Assembly: GCF_030815955.1 (NCBI RefSeq) | Contig: NZ_JAUSXK010000001.1 | Span: forward strand, 2,046,001 to 2,110,000 | Direction of reading: 5' to 3' | Origin: Microbacterium murale | Lineage (GTDB): Bacteria; Actinomycetota; Actinomycetes; Actinomycetales; Microbacteriaceae | Length of the DNA stretch: 64,000 nt | Shown: piece by piece, positions 41,393 through 50,593 of the stretch | How the letters are laid out: every line of letters begins with the position of its first letter | Numbering within the stretch: the stretch's first letter is position 1 | Program-made: the position numbers and the translations under genes | Notes under the pieces: model-generated | The model's database searches: none | Told to the model about the DNA's origin: nothing | Seen by the model: the letters and a program-made list of their open reading frames with translations, nothing else

Positions 41393-41448
41393 TCGAATCG
41401 CGCAAAGTGCACGATCACGCATCGGATGGAGCGCTTTGCGCGATTCGA
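41393..41448. terminator. Long hairpin, 18-bp stem with one mismatch
   Basis: TCGAATCGCGCAAAG (41393-41407) is the exact complement of 41434-41448. Adding the T-G wobble step gives an 18-bp stem with about 20 bases of loop. An outer TCGCCC/GGGCGA pair (41381-41386, 41458-41463) could extend it. It lies between two leftward genes and may terminate the FUSC gene upstream of panE. Confidence 0.55.
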
Positions 41449-41463
41449 ACGAGGTGAGGGCGA

Positions 41464-42498
41464 CTAATCCTCCCCGACGAGGTTCCCGCGAATGCGGCGC
41501 AGATCCTCCATGAGCGATCCGATCAGGATCCAATGACCGGATGCCGGCGGCTTCACCCGCAGCGGCGCGGTCAGCGCGGGGATCGTCGAGGTCTCAGACG
41601 AAGGCTCGGGGGCCACGTCGGCGACCTGCACGGCCAGGCGCACATCGTGACCGGCTCGATGCAGTTGCTCGGCGATCGCGTGCACGGTCGGCTCATCAGC
41701 GATCGAGTCGTCGTAATGGTCGAAGTACGCACGTGTCATCCCGATCACCTGTGTGACGATCGGGGACAGTGTGCTCAGAAGCGCCCGCATCTCGACGAGC
41801 TCGCCGCGCTGCGACCGGCGCGGGTTGAGCGTCAGTGCTTCCTCGCCGGCCGTGATGGATGCTTCGGCTGCTGCCAGCATCGGACGCAGAAGCCGGGCCT
41901 CCACCATCAGGCCCTGCAGTTGTGCCGGGGTCTGCGCAGTGGGCAGGGCCGTCGCCAGCCGATCGAGGCTGGCGGCGATCTCCGCCCGGAGCAGCCCCAG
42001 ATCCCGCCGCGCGGGAGCGGTGAGCACCGGCGGCACGATGAGGGCGTTGACGATGATGCCGATCGCGACGCCGATCAGGGTCTCGAGGATGCGGTCCAGA
42101 GCGTATTGCGGACTGGAAGAGCCGAGGGCGAGCACCAGCATCGCCGAGATCGCGACCTGATTGCCCATGCCAGGTGTCGCACGGAACGCCCACGCCACGA
42201 GCATCGCCACCACGATCGCAAGCAGAACCACCCAGCTCTGCGGGCCCAGCAGCAGGCTGAGCCCTGTGGCGATCACGACGCCGACGATCACACCGAGACT
42301 GCGCTCGATCGCCTTGGTGAACGACTGATTCACGCTCGGCAGCACCACCAGCAGAGCGGCGATCGCGGCGAACACCGGCAGCGGTCCCGGGATGAGCCAG
42401 CCGGCTATGAGCCATGCGCCGATCGTGGCCACGGCAGACTTCACGACCTGCAGCAGGGGAGCGCGCTTCGCGCTGCGCACAGCCGATGTCATCCGCAT
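41464..42498 (-). CDS. FUSC-family (aromatic acid exporter-like) membrane protein
   Basis: 344 residues. The N-terminal half has six hydrophobic helices, including SAVATIGAWLIAGWLIPGPLPVFAAIAALLVVLPSVNQSFTKAIERSLGVIVGVVIATGLSLLL. The P-x-x-x-x-x-x-A-L-L-V repeated with GVxxG is the FUSC/ArAE signature. The rest (about 160-344) is a cytoplasmic helical region (LLRAEIAASLDRLATALPTAQ). Members export aromatic carboxylates in plants and bacteria. It is monocistronic here, and the substrate is unknown. Confidence 0.8.
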   Translation of the reverse strand: MRMTSAVRSAKRAPLLQVVKSAVATIGAWLIAGWLIPGPLPVFAAIAALLVVLPSVNQSFTKAIERSLGVIVGVVIATGLSLLLGPQSWVVLLAIVVAMLVAWAFRATPGMGNQVAISAMLVLALGSSSPQYALDRILETLIGVAIGIIVNALIVPPVLTAPARRDLGLLRAEIAASLDRLATALPTAQTPAQLQGLMVEARLLRPMLAAAEASITAGEEALTLNPRRSQRGELVEMRALLSTLSPIVTQVIGMTRAYFDHYDDSIADEPTVHAIAEQLHRAGHDVRLAVQVADVAPEPSSETSTIPALTAPLRVKPPASGHWILIGSLMEDLRRIRGNLVGED

Positions 42499-42562
42499 GC
42501 ATCCACGTTAGCCCCGGGCCATATCGGCTCACCGTATGAGGTCACCCTAACTCTCTGATAAA

Positions 42563-42581
42563 TTAGGGCAGGCTTACCAAA
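42563..42581 (+). promoter_or_regulatory. DtxR/IdeR-like iron box (system 2)
   Basis: TTAGGGCAGGCTTACCAAA agrees with the DtxR/IdeR consensus at about 15 of 19 positions and sits 64 bases before the binding-protein start. A CCCTAA/TTAGGG inverted pair (42545-42550, 42563-42568) overlaps it. Confidence 0.75.
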
Positions 42582-42645
42582 GCCTCCGCTTGCAAAGCAT
42601 CCGGCGCCCTTCGTGCCAGCCTCCATCTACCCGAAAGGGATACCC

Positions 42646-43728
42646 GTGCGCATCTCTCGTCTCCTGGGCCTCGGCGCAGTCGCTGCCCTGGCCGTCGGCC
42701 TCGCCGCCTGCTCCACCCCCGCGGCCTCCGAAGGATCGGACACCGAATCGCTGATCGGCACGAACCCGGCATCCGCCGACGCGTTCCCGGTCACCGTCGA
42801 GCACTTCTACGGCGAGACCACGATCAGTGAGAAGCCCGATCGCATCGCGACCGTGAACTGGGCGAACCATGAGGTTCCGCTCGCGCTCGGCGTCGTGCCG
42901 GTCGGCATGAGCAAGGTCGCCTGGGGGGACGATGACGACAACGGCGTGCTGCCGTGGGTCGAGGACAAGCTCGACGAGCTCGGCATCGACGTGTCGCTGA
43001 TGGGCGACAAGGACGCAGAGAAGGCCGGCGAGGTGCCCGTGCTGTTCGACGAGGCCGACGGCATCGACTTCGAGGCCGTCGCTGACACCGCGCCGGACGT
43101 CATCCTCGCCTCGTACTCCGGCCTCACGCAGGAGGACTACGACACCCTCTCCAAGATCGCACCTGTCGTGGCCTTCCCCGAGGTCGCATGGGGCACCTCC
43201 GTGCAAGACATGATCACCCTGAACTCCGAGGCGATCGGGCTCGCAGATGAGGGGCAGGCCCTGATCGAGGACCTCGACGCCGAGACGCAGGCCGCACTCG
43301 ATGCGCACCCCGCGCTGAAGGAGTCGAAGCTGCTCTTCACGTACATCGACCCGAACGATCTGAGCCAGGTCGGCTACTACACGCGCATCGACACCCGCCC
43401 CGGGTTCCTGCTCGACCTCGGCCTGCCCGAGGCGCAGATCGTCGCGGACAACGCTGACAGCACCGACTTCTACCTGATGGTCAGTGCCGAGGAGGTCGAG
43501 AAGTTCGACGACGTCGACGTATTCATCACCTACGGCGACGAGTCGATCATTCCCCTGCTCCAGGCCGACCCGCTGCTGAGCAAGATCCCCGCAATCGCCG
43601 CCGGGAACATCGCAGTCCTTCCCGACGCATCGCCGATGGCGAACTCCGCGAACCCGTCGCCGCTCTCGATTCCGTGGGGCATCGACGAATACTTCGCGAT
43701 CCTCGAGGCCCCGCTGCTCGACGAGTGA
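42646..43728 (+). CDS. Iron-siderophore binding lipoprotein (system 2)
   Basis: 360 residues from GTG 42646 (GAAAGGGA upstream; the ATG-less extension to 42613 precedes the ribosome site). Signal peptide with lipobox LAAC. Class III binding protein: GETTISEKPDRIATVNWANHEVPLALGVVPVG, DFEAVADTAPDVILASYSGLTQEDYDTLSKIAPVVA and a C-terminal PLSIPWGIDEYFAILEAPL. It captures a ferric siderophore different from that of system 1, judging by low similarity. Stop overlaps the next permease start (GTGA). Confidence 0.92.
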   Translation: MRISRLLGLGAVAALAVGLAACSTPAASEGSDTESLIGTNPASADAFPVTVEHFYGETTISEKPDRIATVNWANHEVPLALGVVPVGMSKVAWGDDDDNGVLPWVEDKLDELGIDVSLMGDKDAEKAGEVPVLFDEADGIDFEAVADTAPDVILASYSGLTQEDYDTLSKIAPVVAFPEVAWGTSVQDMITLNSEAIGLADEGQALIEDLDAETQAALDAHPALKESKLLFTYIDPNDLSQVGYYTRIDTRPGFLLDLGLPEAQIVADNADSTDFYLMVSAEEVEKFDDVDVFITYGDESIIPLLQADPLLSKIPAIAAGNIAVLPDASPMANSANPSPLSIPWGIDEYFAILEAPLLDE

Positions 43729-44771
43729 CCTCAATCGCCCAGGCTTCGACGTCGGGCGCCGCGAACCTGCGGCGTCCGGCGTCGGTGCGTGTGCTCTGGC
43801 TGCTGATCGGCGCCGGTGCGATCCTCGTCCTCGGCATCCTGTCGGTCTCGTTCGGCGTGCGCACGGTGTCGCTCGACGACATCATCGCCGCCCTCAGCGG
43901 GCACGACGACACCGTGGCGCAGGCCGCGATCATCAAGAGGATTCCGCGCACAGTCCTCGCCATCCTCGTCGGGGCAGCTCTCGCGCTCTCGGGCGCGGCC
44001 ATGCAGGCCGTCACGCGCAACCCCATCGCCGACCCCGGCATCCTCGGAGTCACGAACGGCGCCTCGCTCGCCGTGGTCTTCGGAATCGCCTTCTTCGGCA
44101 TCTCGAGCGCATACGGCTACATGCTGCTCGCCATTCTCGGCGCGGCGCTCGCCGCCGTCTTCGTCTACTCGGTCGGCTCGCTCGGCCGCGGCGGTGCGAC
44201 GCCTCTCAAACTCGCCCTCGCCGGGGCCGCGACCTCGGCCGCGCTCGGCTCGCTGATCAGCGCCGTCATGCTGCCCCGCGTCGATCTGCTGCAGACGTTC
44301 CAGTCCTGGCAGGTCGGCGGCGTCGGAGGTGCGGAGTGGCCGCGCATCGCGGTCACCGCGCCAGTGCTCGCGATCGGCGCGCTCATCTGCTTCATGTGCG
44401 CGCGCGGCATGAACTCCCTCGCGCTGGGCGACGACATGGCGGCCGGGCTCGGCGAGCGGGTCTTCCGCACCCGTCTCGTCTCCGCACTCGGCGCCGTGAT
44501 CCTCGCTGGCGCCGCGACGGCGATCGCCGGTCCGATCGGTTTCGTCGGTCTCGTCGTTCCGCACATGTGCCGGATGCTGATCGGCACTGACCATCGCTGG
44601 CTGCTGCCGTTCTCCGCGTTCGGTGGTGCGGCGCTGCTGCTCGCGAGCGACATCATCGGACGCGTGATCGCCCCGTCGTCGGAGGAGATCCAGGTCGGTA
44701 TCATCACCGCCGTCATCGGCGCTCCGTTCTTCATCTGGATCGTCCGCCGCCAGAAGGTGCGTGAACTGTGA
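43725..44771 (+). CDS. Siderophore ABC permease (system 2, FepD-like)
   Basis: 348 residues from GTG 43725. FecCD landmarks: KRIPRTVLAILVGAALALSGAAMQAVTRNPIADPGILGVTNGASLAVVFG, LGDDMAAGLGERVFRTRL, AGPIGFVGLVVPHMCRMLIGTDHR and IQVGIITAVIGAPFFIWIVRRQ. About nine helices. The preceding in-frame stretch from 43674 lies inside the binding-protein gene. Partner of the next permease. Confidence 0.94.
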   Translation: MTSIAQASTSGAANLRRPASVRVLWLLIGAGAILVLGILSVSFGVRTVSLDDIIAALSGHDDTVAQAAIIKRIPRTVLAILVGAALALSGAAMQAVTRNPIADPGILGVTNGASLAVVFGIAFFGISSAYGYMLLAILGAALAAVFVYSVGSLGRGGATPLKLALAGAATSAALGSLISAVMLPRVDLLQTFQSWQVGGVGGAEWPRIAVTAPVLAIGALICFMCARGMNSLALGDDMAAGLGERVFRTRLVSALGAVILAGAATAIAGPIGFVGLVVPHMCRMLIGTDHRWLLPFSAFGGAALLLASDIIGRVIAPSSEEIQVGIITAVIGAPFFIWIVRRQKVREL

Positions 44772-45811
44772 TGCTTGTGCAGACGAAGGGGCCGGCCGCG
44801 ATCATGGCCGGACGCCGTGCACGCCATCGTCGTCATGCCGTGGCCACGATCGTGCTCGGAGTGGTGCTTTTCGCGCTCGCCGCCGTCGCCCTGATGTTCG
44901 GCAACTCGTTCTACACCCCCGGCGAGATCATCCGCGTCATGCTGGGCGAGACCGTGCCAGGAGCATCCTTCACGGTCGGGGAGTTGCGCCTGCCGCGCAC
45001 CGCGCTCGCGATACTCGCCGGGTTCGCCTTCGGCATCGCCGGAGTCACGTTCCAGACGCTGCTGCGCAACCCACTGGCCTCGCCCGACATCATCGGCATC
45101 ACCGAGGGGGCGAGCGCTGCCGCGGTCGTCGGCATCGTCGTGCTCGGTCTGAGCGGTCCTGCCGTCTCGGGGATGGCGTTGGGCGGAGCCCTGATCACAG
45201 CGATCGCGATCTACCTGCTCTCGAACAAGGGCGGCTTCTCCGGCATCCGCCTGATCCTGATCGGCATCGGAGTCGCTGCGATGCTGCAGAGCGTCGTGTC
45301 GTACGTGCTTTCGCGCGCGGCGGACTGGGACATCCAGATGGCGATGCGCTGGATCACCGGCAGTCTGAACAACGCCGCGTGGGACGACGTCATCCCGCTC
45401 GCGATCGCCAGCGTCGTGATCCTGCCGTTCCTGTTCAGCCAGGCACGAGCGCTCGGGATGCTGCAGCTCGGCGACGACTCGGCCTCCGGCCTCGGCGTGC
45501 GCGTCACGGCAACGCGGCTGATGTTCATCCTCGGTGCCGTCGCGTTGCTCGCGTTCGCGACGGCGGGCACCGGCCCGATCGCGTTCGTCGCATTCATGGC
45601 CGGACCCATCGCCGCCCGCATCACCGGCCCCGGCGCGAACCTGCTGCTGCCGTCGGCGTTCGTCGGGGCTGTTCTCGTGCTCGGCGGCGACCTGATCGGT
45701 CAGTTCGCGTTCGACGCGCGCTATCCGGTCGGCGTCATCACGGGCGTGCTCGGCGCGCCGTATCTGATCTACCTGCTCATCCGCACCAACCGTTCTGGGG
45801 GCTCGCTATGA
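44768..45811 (+). CDS. Siderophore ABC permease (system 2, FepG-like)
   Basis: 347 residues, FecCD family: LRLPRTALAILAGFAFGIAGVTFQTLLRNPLASPDIIGITEGASAAAVVG, LGDDSASGLGVRVTATRL, AGTGPIAFVAFMAGPIAARITGPG and YPVGVITGVLGAPYLIYLLIRTN. Starts with GTG-ATG overlapping the previous stop, so either codon may initiate. Its stop overlaps the ATPase ATG. Confidence 0.93.
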   Translation: MMLVQTKGPAAIMAGRRARHRRHAVATIVLGVVLFALAAVALMFGNSFYTPGEIIRVMLGETVPGASFTVGELRLPRTALAILAGFAFGIAGVTFQTLLRNPLASPDIIGITEGASAAAVVGIVVLGLSGPAVSGMALGGALITAIAIYLLSNKGGFSGIRLILIGIGVAAMLQSVVSYVLSRAADWDIQMAMRWITGSLNNAAWDDVIPLAIASVVILPFLFSQARALGMLQLGDDSASGLGVRVTATRLMFILGAVALLAFATAGTGPIAFVAFMAGPIAARITGPGANLLLPSAFVGAVLVLGGDLIGQFAFDARYPVGVITGVLGAPYLIYLLIRTNRSGGSL

Positions 45812-46608
45812 CCGAGGCGCACACACTGACTGCCGAGGCAGTGACCCTCGCCTACGGCGACCGCACGGTCATCGAAGGCCTCGACCTCCAGGTCGCGCCG
45901 GGGAAGATCACCTCGATCGTCGGAGCGAACGGATGCGGCAAGTCGACGCTGCTTCGCTCGCTCGCGCGGCTGCTGTCGCCGGCCTCCGGCCAGATCGTCC
46001 TGGATGGCAAATCCGTGCATTCGCGGCCCACCAAGGAGGTCGCCCGCGTGCTCGGCCTGCTGCCGCAGTCGCCGATCGCGCCGGAGGGGATCGCAGTGGC
46101 AGACCTGGTCGGGCGAGGACGGCATCCGCATCAGAAGGTGCTCGCCCGCTGGACCTCCCACGACTACGAGATCGTCGCCGACGCGCTCGAGGCGACTGGC
46201 ATCACAGATCTCGCCGACCGCAGCGTCGACGAGCTCTCCGGTGGTCAGCGCCAGCGAGTGTGGATCGCCATGGCGCTCGCGCAGGAGACCGACATCCTGC
46301 TGCTCGACGAGCCGACCACGTTCCTCGATGTCGCGCATCAGGTCGAGGTGCTCGATCTGCTCACCGATCTCAGCGTCTCGCGCGGCACGACCATCGTCAT
46401 GGTGCTGCACGACCTCAACCTCGCCGCGCGCTACTCCGATGAGCTCGTCGCGATGCGCAGCGGTCAGGTGCACGCCCTCGGAGCGCCGGACGACATCCTC
46501 ACTCACACGCTGGTCGAAGAGGTCTTCGGCATGGCGAACCAGATCACCACCGACCCGGTTTCGGGAAAGCCGATGGTGACACCGATCGGAAGGCATCATG
46601 TCCGCTGA
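45808..46608 (+). CDS. Siderophore ABC transporter ATPase (system 2, FepC-like)
   Basis: 266 residues. Walker A GANGCGKSTLL, LGLLPQSPIAPEGIAVADLV, signature LSGGQRQRVWIAMALAQ, Walker B ILLLDEPTTFLD, VLHDLNLAARYSDE. Very similar in its core to the system 1 ATPase, suggesting a shared origin of the two cassettes. ATGA overlap with the permease; its own end overlaps the SIP gene by 11 bases. Confidence 0.95.
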   Translation: MTEAHTLTAEAVTLAYGDRTVIEGLDLQVAPGKITSIVGANGCGKSTLLRSLARLLSPASGQIVLDGKSVHSRPTKEVARVLGLLPQSPIAPEGIAVADLVGRGRHPHQKVLARWTSHDYEIVADALEATGITDLADRSVDELSGGQRQRVWIAMALAQETDILLLDEPTTFLDVAHQVEVLDLLTDLSVSRGTTIVMVLHDLNLAARYSDELVAMRSGQVHALGAPDDILTHTLVEEVFGMANQITTDPVSGKPMVTPIGRHHVR

Positions 46609-47539
46609 GACTCGCACTCGCACTCCCTACGTCCTCGCTCGCGCCGAGGTGCGCGCGGTCGACCGCGTGTCGCCGAACTTCGTGCGCGTCACCTTCGGGG
46701 GCATCGACCTCGACGAGTTCGGTACTCCCGGCGACGTCTACGACGCCCGGATCAAGCTGGTCTTCCCGCCGGCCTCCGGCATCCTCCCCGACCTCGACCG
46801 AGACACCGACGACTGGTGGGGCTCGTATCTCGCGGTTCCCGAGGAGGAACGCGGATCGATGCGCACCTATTCGGTGCGCTCTCTCGACGTCGCGGATGCC
46901 GGCACCGAGGTCGTCGTCGACTTCGTGCTGCACCTCGCGCCGGGTCTCACCGGACCCGCTTCTCTGTGGGCGAGCGCGGCCTCCGTTGGCGATGAGCTCT
47001 GGATGGTCGGGCCGCGCCGCGGACGTGAGGACCGCAGCGGCATCGAGTACGCGCCAGGTTCTGCGTCGTCGGTGATGCTGGTCGGCGACGAGACCGCTGC
47101 GCCCGCGATCGCCCGCATCCTGGAGGATGCCCCGCGTGATCTGCGTGGGCTCGCATTCATCGAGATTCCGACGGCTGAGGACATCCTGCCGATCGATGCT
47201 CCGGAGGGTGTGGAGGTGCACTGGCTGCCGCGCGGTGATGCGGCGCACGGACTGCGGCTGATCCCCACGGTGCTCGACTGCCTCGGCGACACAGGGCATA
47301 GCGAGATCGTCGTGCAGGATGCCGAGGGCGAAGAGATGGTCTGGGAGACTCCGATCTACTCCGGCAGCGGCGAAGAGGTCTCCGCTTCAGAGGACGGCAC
47401 CGACCGGTACTTCTGGATCGCCGGCGAGAGCGGCGTCGTCACGACGCTGCGTCGGCACCTGGTGAAGGACCTCGGCATCGACCGCTCGCAGGTGGCGTTC
47501 ATGGGGTACTGGCGCCGCGGCGTCGCGATGCGCGGCTGA
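46598..47539 (+). CDS. Siderophore-interacting protein (ferric-siderophore reductase, system 2)
   Basis: 313 residues, normal SIP length. FAD-binding part: RAEVRAVDRVSPNFVRVTFGGIDLDEFG and SMRTYSVRSLDVADAGTEVVVDFVLH (RxYS flavin motif). NAD(P)H part: VMLVGDETAAPAIARIL, YFWIAGESGVVTTLRRHL and the canonical ending VAFMGYWRRG. It reduces the imported ferric siderophore in the cytoplasm to free Fe(II). Last gene of the system 2 operon, translationally overlapped with the ATPase. Confidence 0.93.
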   Translation: MSAETRTRTPYVLARAEVRAVDRVSPNFVRVTFGGIDLDEFGTPGDVYDARIKLVFPPASGILPDLDRDTDDWWGSYLAVPEEERGSMRTYSVRSLDVADAGTEVVVDFVLHLAPGLTGPASLWASAASVGDELWMVGPRRGREDRSGIEYAPGSASSVMLVGDETAAPAIARILEDAPRDLRGLAFIEIPTAEDILPIDAPEGVEVHWLPRGDAAHGLRLIPTVLDCLGDTGHSEIVVQDAEGEEMVWETPIYSGSGEEVSASEDGTDRYFWIAGESGVVTTLRRHLVKDLGIDRSQVAFMGYWRRGVAMRG

Positions 47540-47554
47540 GATCTTCGCCGTCCA

Positions 47555-47645
47555 CGCGTCCCGATCTGCGGACATTGTCCCGATTAGCTGAGGTATTCGG
47601 CGCAAATGTCAGCTGATCGGGACCGCGTCCGCGAATCGGGACACG
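47555..47645. repeat. 91-bp intergenic element C: GTCCCGAT words at 19-bp spacing
   Basis: GTCCCGAT at 47558 and 47577 (19 apart) face ATCGGGAC at 47616 and 47635 (19 apart), symmetric around 47600. The longer arms CAGCT(A/G)ATCGGGAC...GTCCGC..ATCGGGAC also match. The centre contains TTCGGCGCAAAT. It sits between two same-strand genes, so it is not simply a convergent terminator. Confidence 0.75.
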
Positions 47646-47698
47646 GGTCGAGGCGTGAGGTGACGAGCCCTGTCCCACCTGCGTGGTTCGATGGAGGC

Positions 47699-48754
47699 AT
47701 GAACCAGGAGCAGCGGATGCAACAGGAATCCCGTGCCATCTGGGCCACCGTCATCTGCTTCCTGGCCGGCACCGGCATCGGTACGGCAGTGCTGTGGGGA
47801 AATCCGCGACCGATCGCCGGAGACGGATCGGTCAGCCTGCCGGTAGCCCTCGTCGCGGGTGTCGTCGCCGCGGCATCCTTCGTCGTCAGCACGTTCCTGA
47901 ATCGCAGAGGCGAGCATGCGTCGATGCCGAGGTGGCAGACGATCATCTCCGCATCCTCGGCCGTCGCCCTCACGATCGCGTTCGCCGGCGTGACGGCGCT
48001 CGGTGTGCTGCTGGCGAGCGAGGTGCTCGGCGTGGGGTTGCAGGGCGTCGTGCTTCCGGCGCTGGGTGGCGGCATCGTCACCGGAGTCGCCAGCGCCGTC
48101 GCCGGCAGGCTGACCTTCGGCGCTGGAATCGGGCTGCACACCGCTGATCTCGCCGCGCTGCTGTTCAGTTACCTGATGATCGGCACGCTGTTCGCGATGC
48201 TCACCGCCGCAGACCCGCGGTGGTGGGAGACGAACTTCTCGCAGCTCGGCATCGGGGTCGGTGCCTGGGTTTTCAACGGCACCCTCGTCGTCGCCGGCAT
48301 CCTGACCGCCACGGTGGGCGCTTACATCGGTCGTGACCTGCACCGGATCCTCGGCGACGCCGCGCTGGGTCGCATCGTCTGGGTGGTCGTGCTGTGGACG
48401 GCCACCGGGGTCGCGCTCGCCGGAGTCGGGTTGTTCCCGCAGGAGGACATCGTCGTGCTGCACAACATCGCAGCCGTCTCGACGCTCGTGCTGTTCGTCG
48501 CGGCAGGTGTGCTCACGACCACGGTGATGCCAGGACCGCCACGGCCACTGCTGCTGACCACGGTGGGCGTCGCGCTGCTGCTCGTCATCGCGTTCGTGGG
48601 GGCCGACAGCCTCGACCTCTACTCGATCACCGTGCTCGAGGCGATCGTGATCGGACTCGGGCTGCTCTGGCTCACGACCCTGGTGCGCGTGCTCGCGGTG
48701 CTGACACCGGATGTTGCGCGTCCGTCGGCACGCGAGTCGCTGCTGCATGGGTGA
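47699..48754 (+). CDS. DUF998-like integral membrane protein
   Basis: 351 residues from ATG 47699 (ATGGAGGC just upstream; the frame back to 47606 crosses element C's edge). About ten hydrophobic helices. The second half, with NFSQLGIGVGAWVFNGTLVVAGILTATVGAYIGRDL, GVGLFPQEDIVVLHNIAAVSTLVLFVAAG and the preceding membrane pair, follows the DUF998 pattern of eukaryotic-like and actinobacterial membrane proteins. Function unknown. Confidence 0.75.
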   Translation: MNQEQRMQQESRAIWATVICFLAGTGIGTAVLWGNPRPIAGDGSVSLPVALVAGVVAAASFVVSTFLNRRGEHASMPRWQTIISASSAVALTIAFAGVTALGVLLASEVLGVGLQGVVLPALGGGIVTGVASAVAGRLTFGAGIGLHTADLAALLFSYLMIGTLFAMLTAADPRWWETNFSQLGIGVGAWVFNGTLVVAGILTATVGAYIGRDLHRILGDAALGRIVWVVVLWTATGVALAGVGLFPQEDIVVLHNIAAVSTLVLFVAAGVLTTTVMPGPPRPLLLTTVGVALLLVIAFVGADSLDLYSITVLEAIVIGLGLLWLTTLVRVLAVLTPDVARPSARESLLHG

Positions 48755-48766
48755 CGCGCGTCGCGA

Positions 48767-48821
48767 CCGGTCCCGTCGCACTTTTCCATTGTCGTGCGGT
48801 GTGTCGTGCGACGGGAACCGG
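48767..48821. terminator. 15-bp hairpin between convergent genes
   Basis: CCGGTCCCGTCGCAC (48767-48781) pairs with 48806-48821 with one bulged A. The loop includes a T-rich stretch and a repeated GTCGTGCG. It lies between the DUF998 gene and the convergent alcohol dehydrogenase gene. Confidence 0.6.
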
Positions 48822-48828
48822 CCGGTGC

Positions 48829-49917
48829 TCAGAGCGAGGTGATGACCACCCGGGTGATGTTCGAGTCCTTCAGTGACTCGTAGCCCTCGTTGACCTCGTC
48901 AAGAGCGATCTCCTTCGACAGCAGCGAATCCAGTTCGAATCGACCTTCGAGGTACAGCTTCGCGTACATGGGGATGTCGTGCTTCGCGGTCGTCGATCCC
49001 ATGTAGACGCCCTGGATGCGCTTCTGCGATCCGATCAGGCCGACCTGGTGCACGTCGATATGCGACGCGGGATCGATGACGCCGATCAAGTAGAGTCCGC
49101 CGCCGGGCGCGGCCATCTCGAGCCCCTGCTCTGCGACGGTCTTCGTGCCCACGAAGTCGAACACCGAATCCGCCCCGTTGCCGGTGATCTCCATCACGGC
49201 GGCCACAGGGTCGACGGACTTGGAGTTGACGACGTGGGTCGCGCCGAACTCGCGCGCCTTGAGGAGCTTGTCATCTGCGATGTCGACGGCGATGATCGTC
49301 GTCGCTCCAGCGATGACGGCGCCGTTGATCGCGTTGAGACCCACACCACCTGCGCCGATCACGACGATGGTGTCACCGGCCTGCACATTGGCAGTGTTCA
49401 GAACAGCCCCTGCGCCGGTGACGACGCCGCAGCCGAGCAGGGCGGCCTGAGCGAACGGGATCTCGTCCGGCACCTTCACGAGCTGGTTCTCGTGCACAAG
49501 CGCCTGCTGGGCGAATCCGCCCAGGCCGAAGGCCTGGCCGACAGGTAGGCCGTTCTCCGACAGCCGGGGTGCGTCACCCTCTGCGCGGAGCGTCTTCTCC
49601 GGGTGCAGGCACTGGTAGACCTTGCCCGACAGGCACTTCTCGCAGGCGCCGCAGTACTGCACGAGACATCCGACGACATGGTCGCCGACCGCGAGCTCCG
49701 TGACGCCGGGGCCGATCTGCGTGACGACGCCTGCGAGTTCATGCCCGAACACGCCGGGCAGCGGATTGCCCATCTCGAAACGCGACATGGTGAGGTCGGT
49801 GTGGCACAGGCCGGAGGCCTTCACGTCGACGAGTACCTCGCGGCCGATGGGATCCGCGATGTCGATGTCGGCGCTGACGAATCCTGCGCCGAGCTCGCGG
49901 ACGAGTGTTGCCTTCAT
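48829..49917 (-). CDS. Zinc-dependent alcohol dehydrogenase, class III-like
   Basis: 362 residues from ATG 49917, overlapping the TetR stop (ATGA). Catalytic zinc ligands C38 (SGLCHTDL), H59-E60 (FGHELAGVV) and C163 (LLGCGVVTG). Structural zinc site C89, C92, C95, C103. Rossmann fold VVIGAGGVGLNAINGAVIAGA with DIADDK, where the acidic residue favours NAD(H). The LGCGVVTGAGAVLNTANV stretch is typical of class III/NDMA-dependent and aryl-alcohol dehydrogenases. Encoded in an operon behind its probable repressor. Substrate unassigned. Confidence 0.9.
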   Translation of the reverse strand: MKATLVRELGAGFVSADIDIADPIGREVLVDVKASGLCHTDLTMSRFEMGNPLPGVFGHELAGVVTQIGPGVTELAVGDHVVGCLVQYCGACEKCLSGKVYQCLHPEKTLRAEGDAPRLSENGLPVGQAFGLGGFAQQALVHENQLVKVPDEIPFAQAALLGCGVVTGAGAVLNTANVQAGDTIVVIGAGGVGLNAINGAVIAGATTIIAVDIADDKLLKAREFGATHVVNSKSVDPVAAVMEITGNGADSVFDFVGTKTVAEQGLEMAAPGGGLYLIGVIDPASHIDVHQVGLIGSQKRIQGVYMGSTTAKHDIPMYAKLYLEGRFELDSLLSKEIALDEVNEGYESLKDSNITRVVITSL

Positions 49918-50582
49918 TTGTTCTCTCCTTCTGGGCGTTGTCCGTCGGGGTCTCCGGCGGGCACTGATGGGACGCTGATGTGCATCCATGCGGGCATGAG
50001 CTGGGTCAGATGATGCGCCAGCTCGTCCTGGGTGGCGGTCACATCACCGAGCACCCAATCGACGATGAGCCCGACCGCTGCGTGAGCGATGTACGTCGCA
50101 GCGATGGTGGGGTCGAGATCAGCCGGTGGGCGAGTGCCCTCGACGATGTGCGCGAGGATCTCGGTCCGCATGATCTCGACGACGCGTGATTCGGCGCCGC
50201 GCGGCGTCGCGATGGTGAAGACGCGAGCGTAGAGGCTGCGGTAGGTGCCGTAGTGCGCGATCAGGGCGCGCTGCGACTGCTCCATGAGTGAAGTGTCCAC
50301 GCGCGAAGATGCCGCACTCGTGTGCTGCGAGATCTCATGGAAAGTGAGCTCCTGCAGGTGCAGCGCGAGGTCGTCGATGCCCGAGAAGTGGGTGTAGAAG
50401 GTCGCGCGGCTGATGCCGGCGGCCTCCGCCACGCTCTTCACCGTTATCTCGGCGTCCGTCGTGGCCAGTGTGCGTACCGCCTCATACAGGCGGGATCTGG
50501 TGGCGGCGGGTCTTCTGTCCGTGGACGCGCGTATCGCGTCGCGGACGGATGCGAGATCCGCCGTCGCGTCTTCGCGAGTCAT
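49914..50582 (-). CDS. TetR-family regulator of the alcohol dehydrogenase operon
   Basis: 222 residues. DNA-binding domain at about 28-80: RSRLYEAVRTLATTDAEITVKSVAEAAGISRATFYTHFSGIDDLALHL. The C-terminal domain carries LMEQSQRALIAHYGTYRSLYARVFT and YIAHAAVGLIVDWVLGD, a TetR_C_33-like outline. It precedes adh with a 4-base overlap, so repressor and enzyme are made from one mRNA, controlled by the 36-bp palindrome 11 bases before its start. Confidence 0.9.
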   Translation of the reverse strand: MTREDATADLASVRDAIRASTDRRPAATRSRLYEAVRTLATTDAEITVKSVAEAAGISRATFYTHFSGIDDLALHLQELTFHEISQHTSAASSRVDTSLMEQSQRALIAHYGTYRSLYARVFTIATPRGAESRVVEIMRTEILAHIVEGTRPPADLDPTIAATYIAHAAVGLIVDWVLGDVTATQDELAHHLTQLMPAWMHISVPSVPAGDPDGQRPEGENK

Positions 50583-50593
50583 GATCTCATCCT

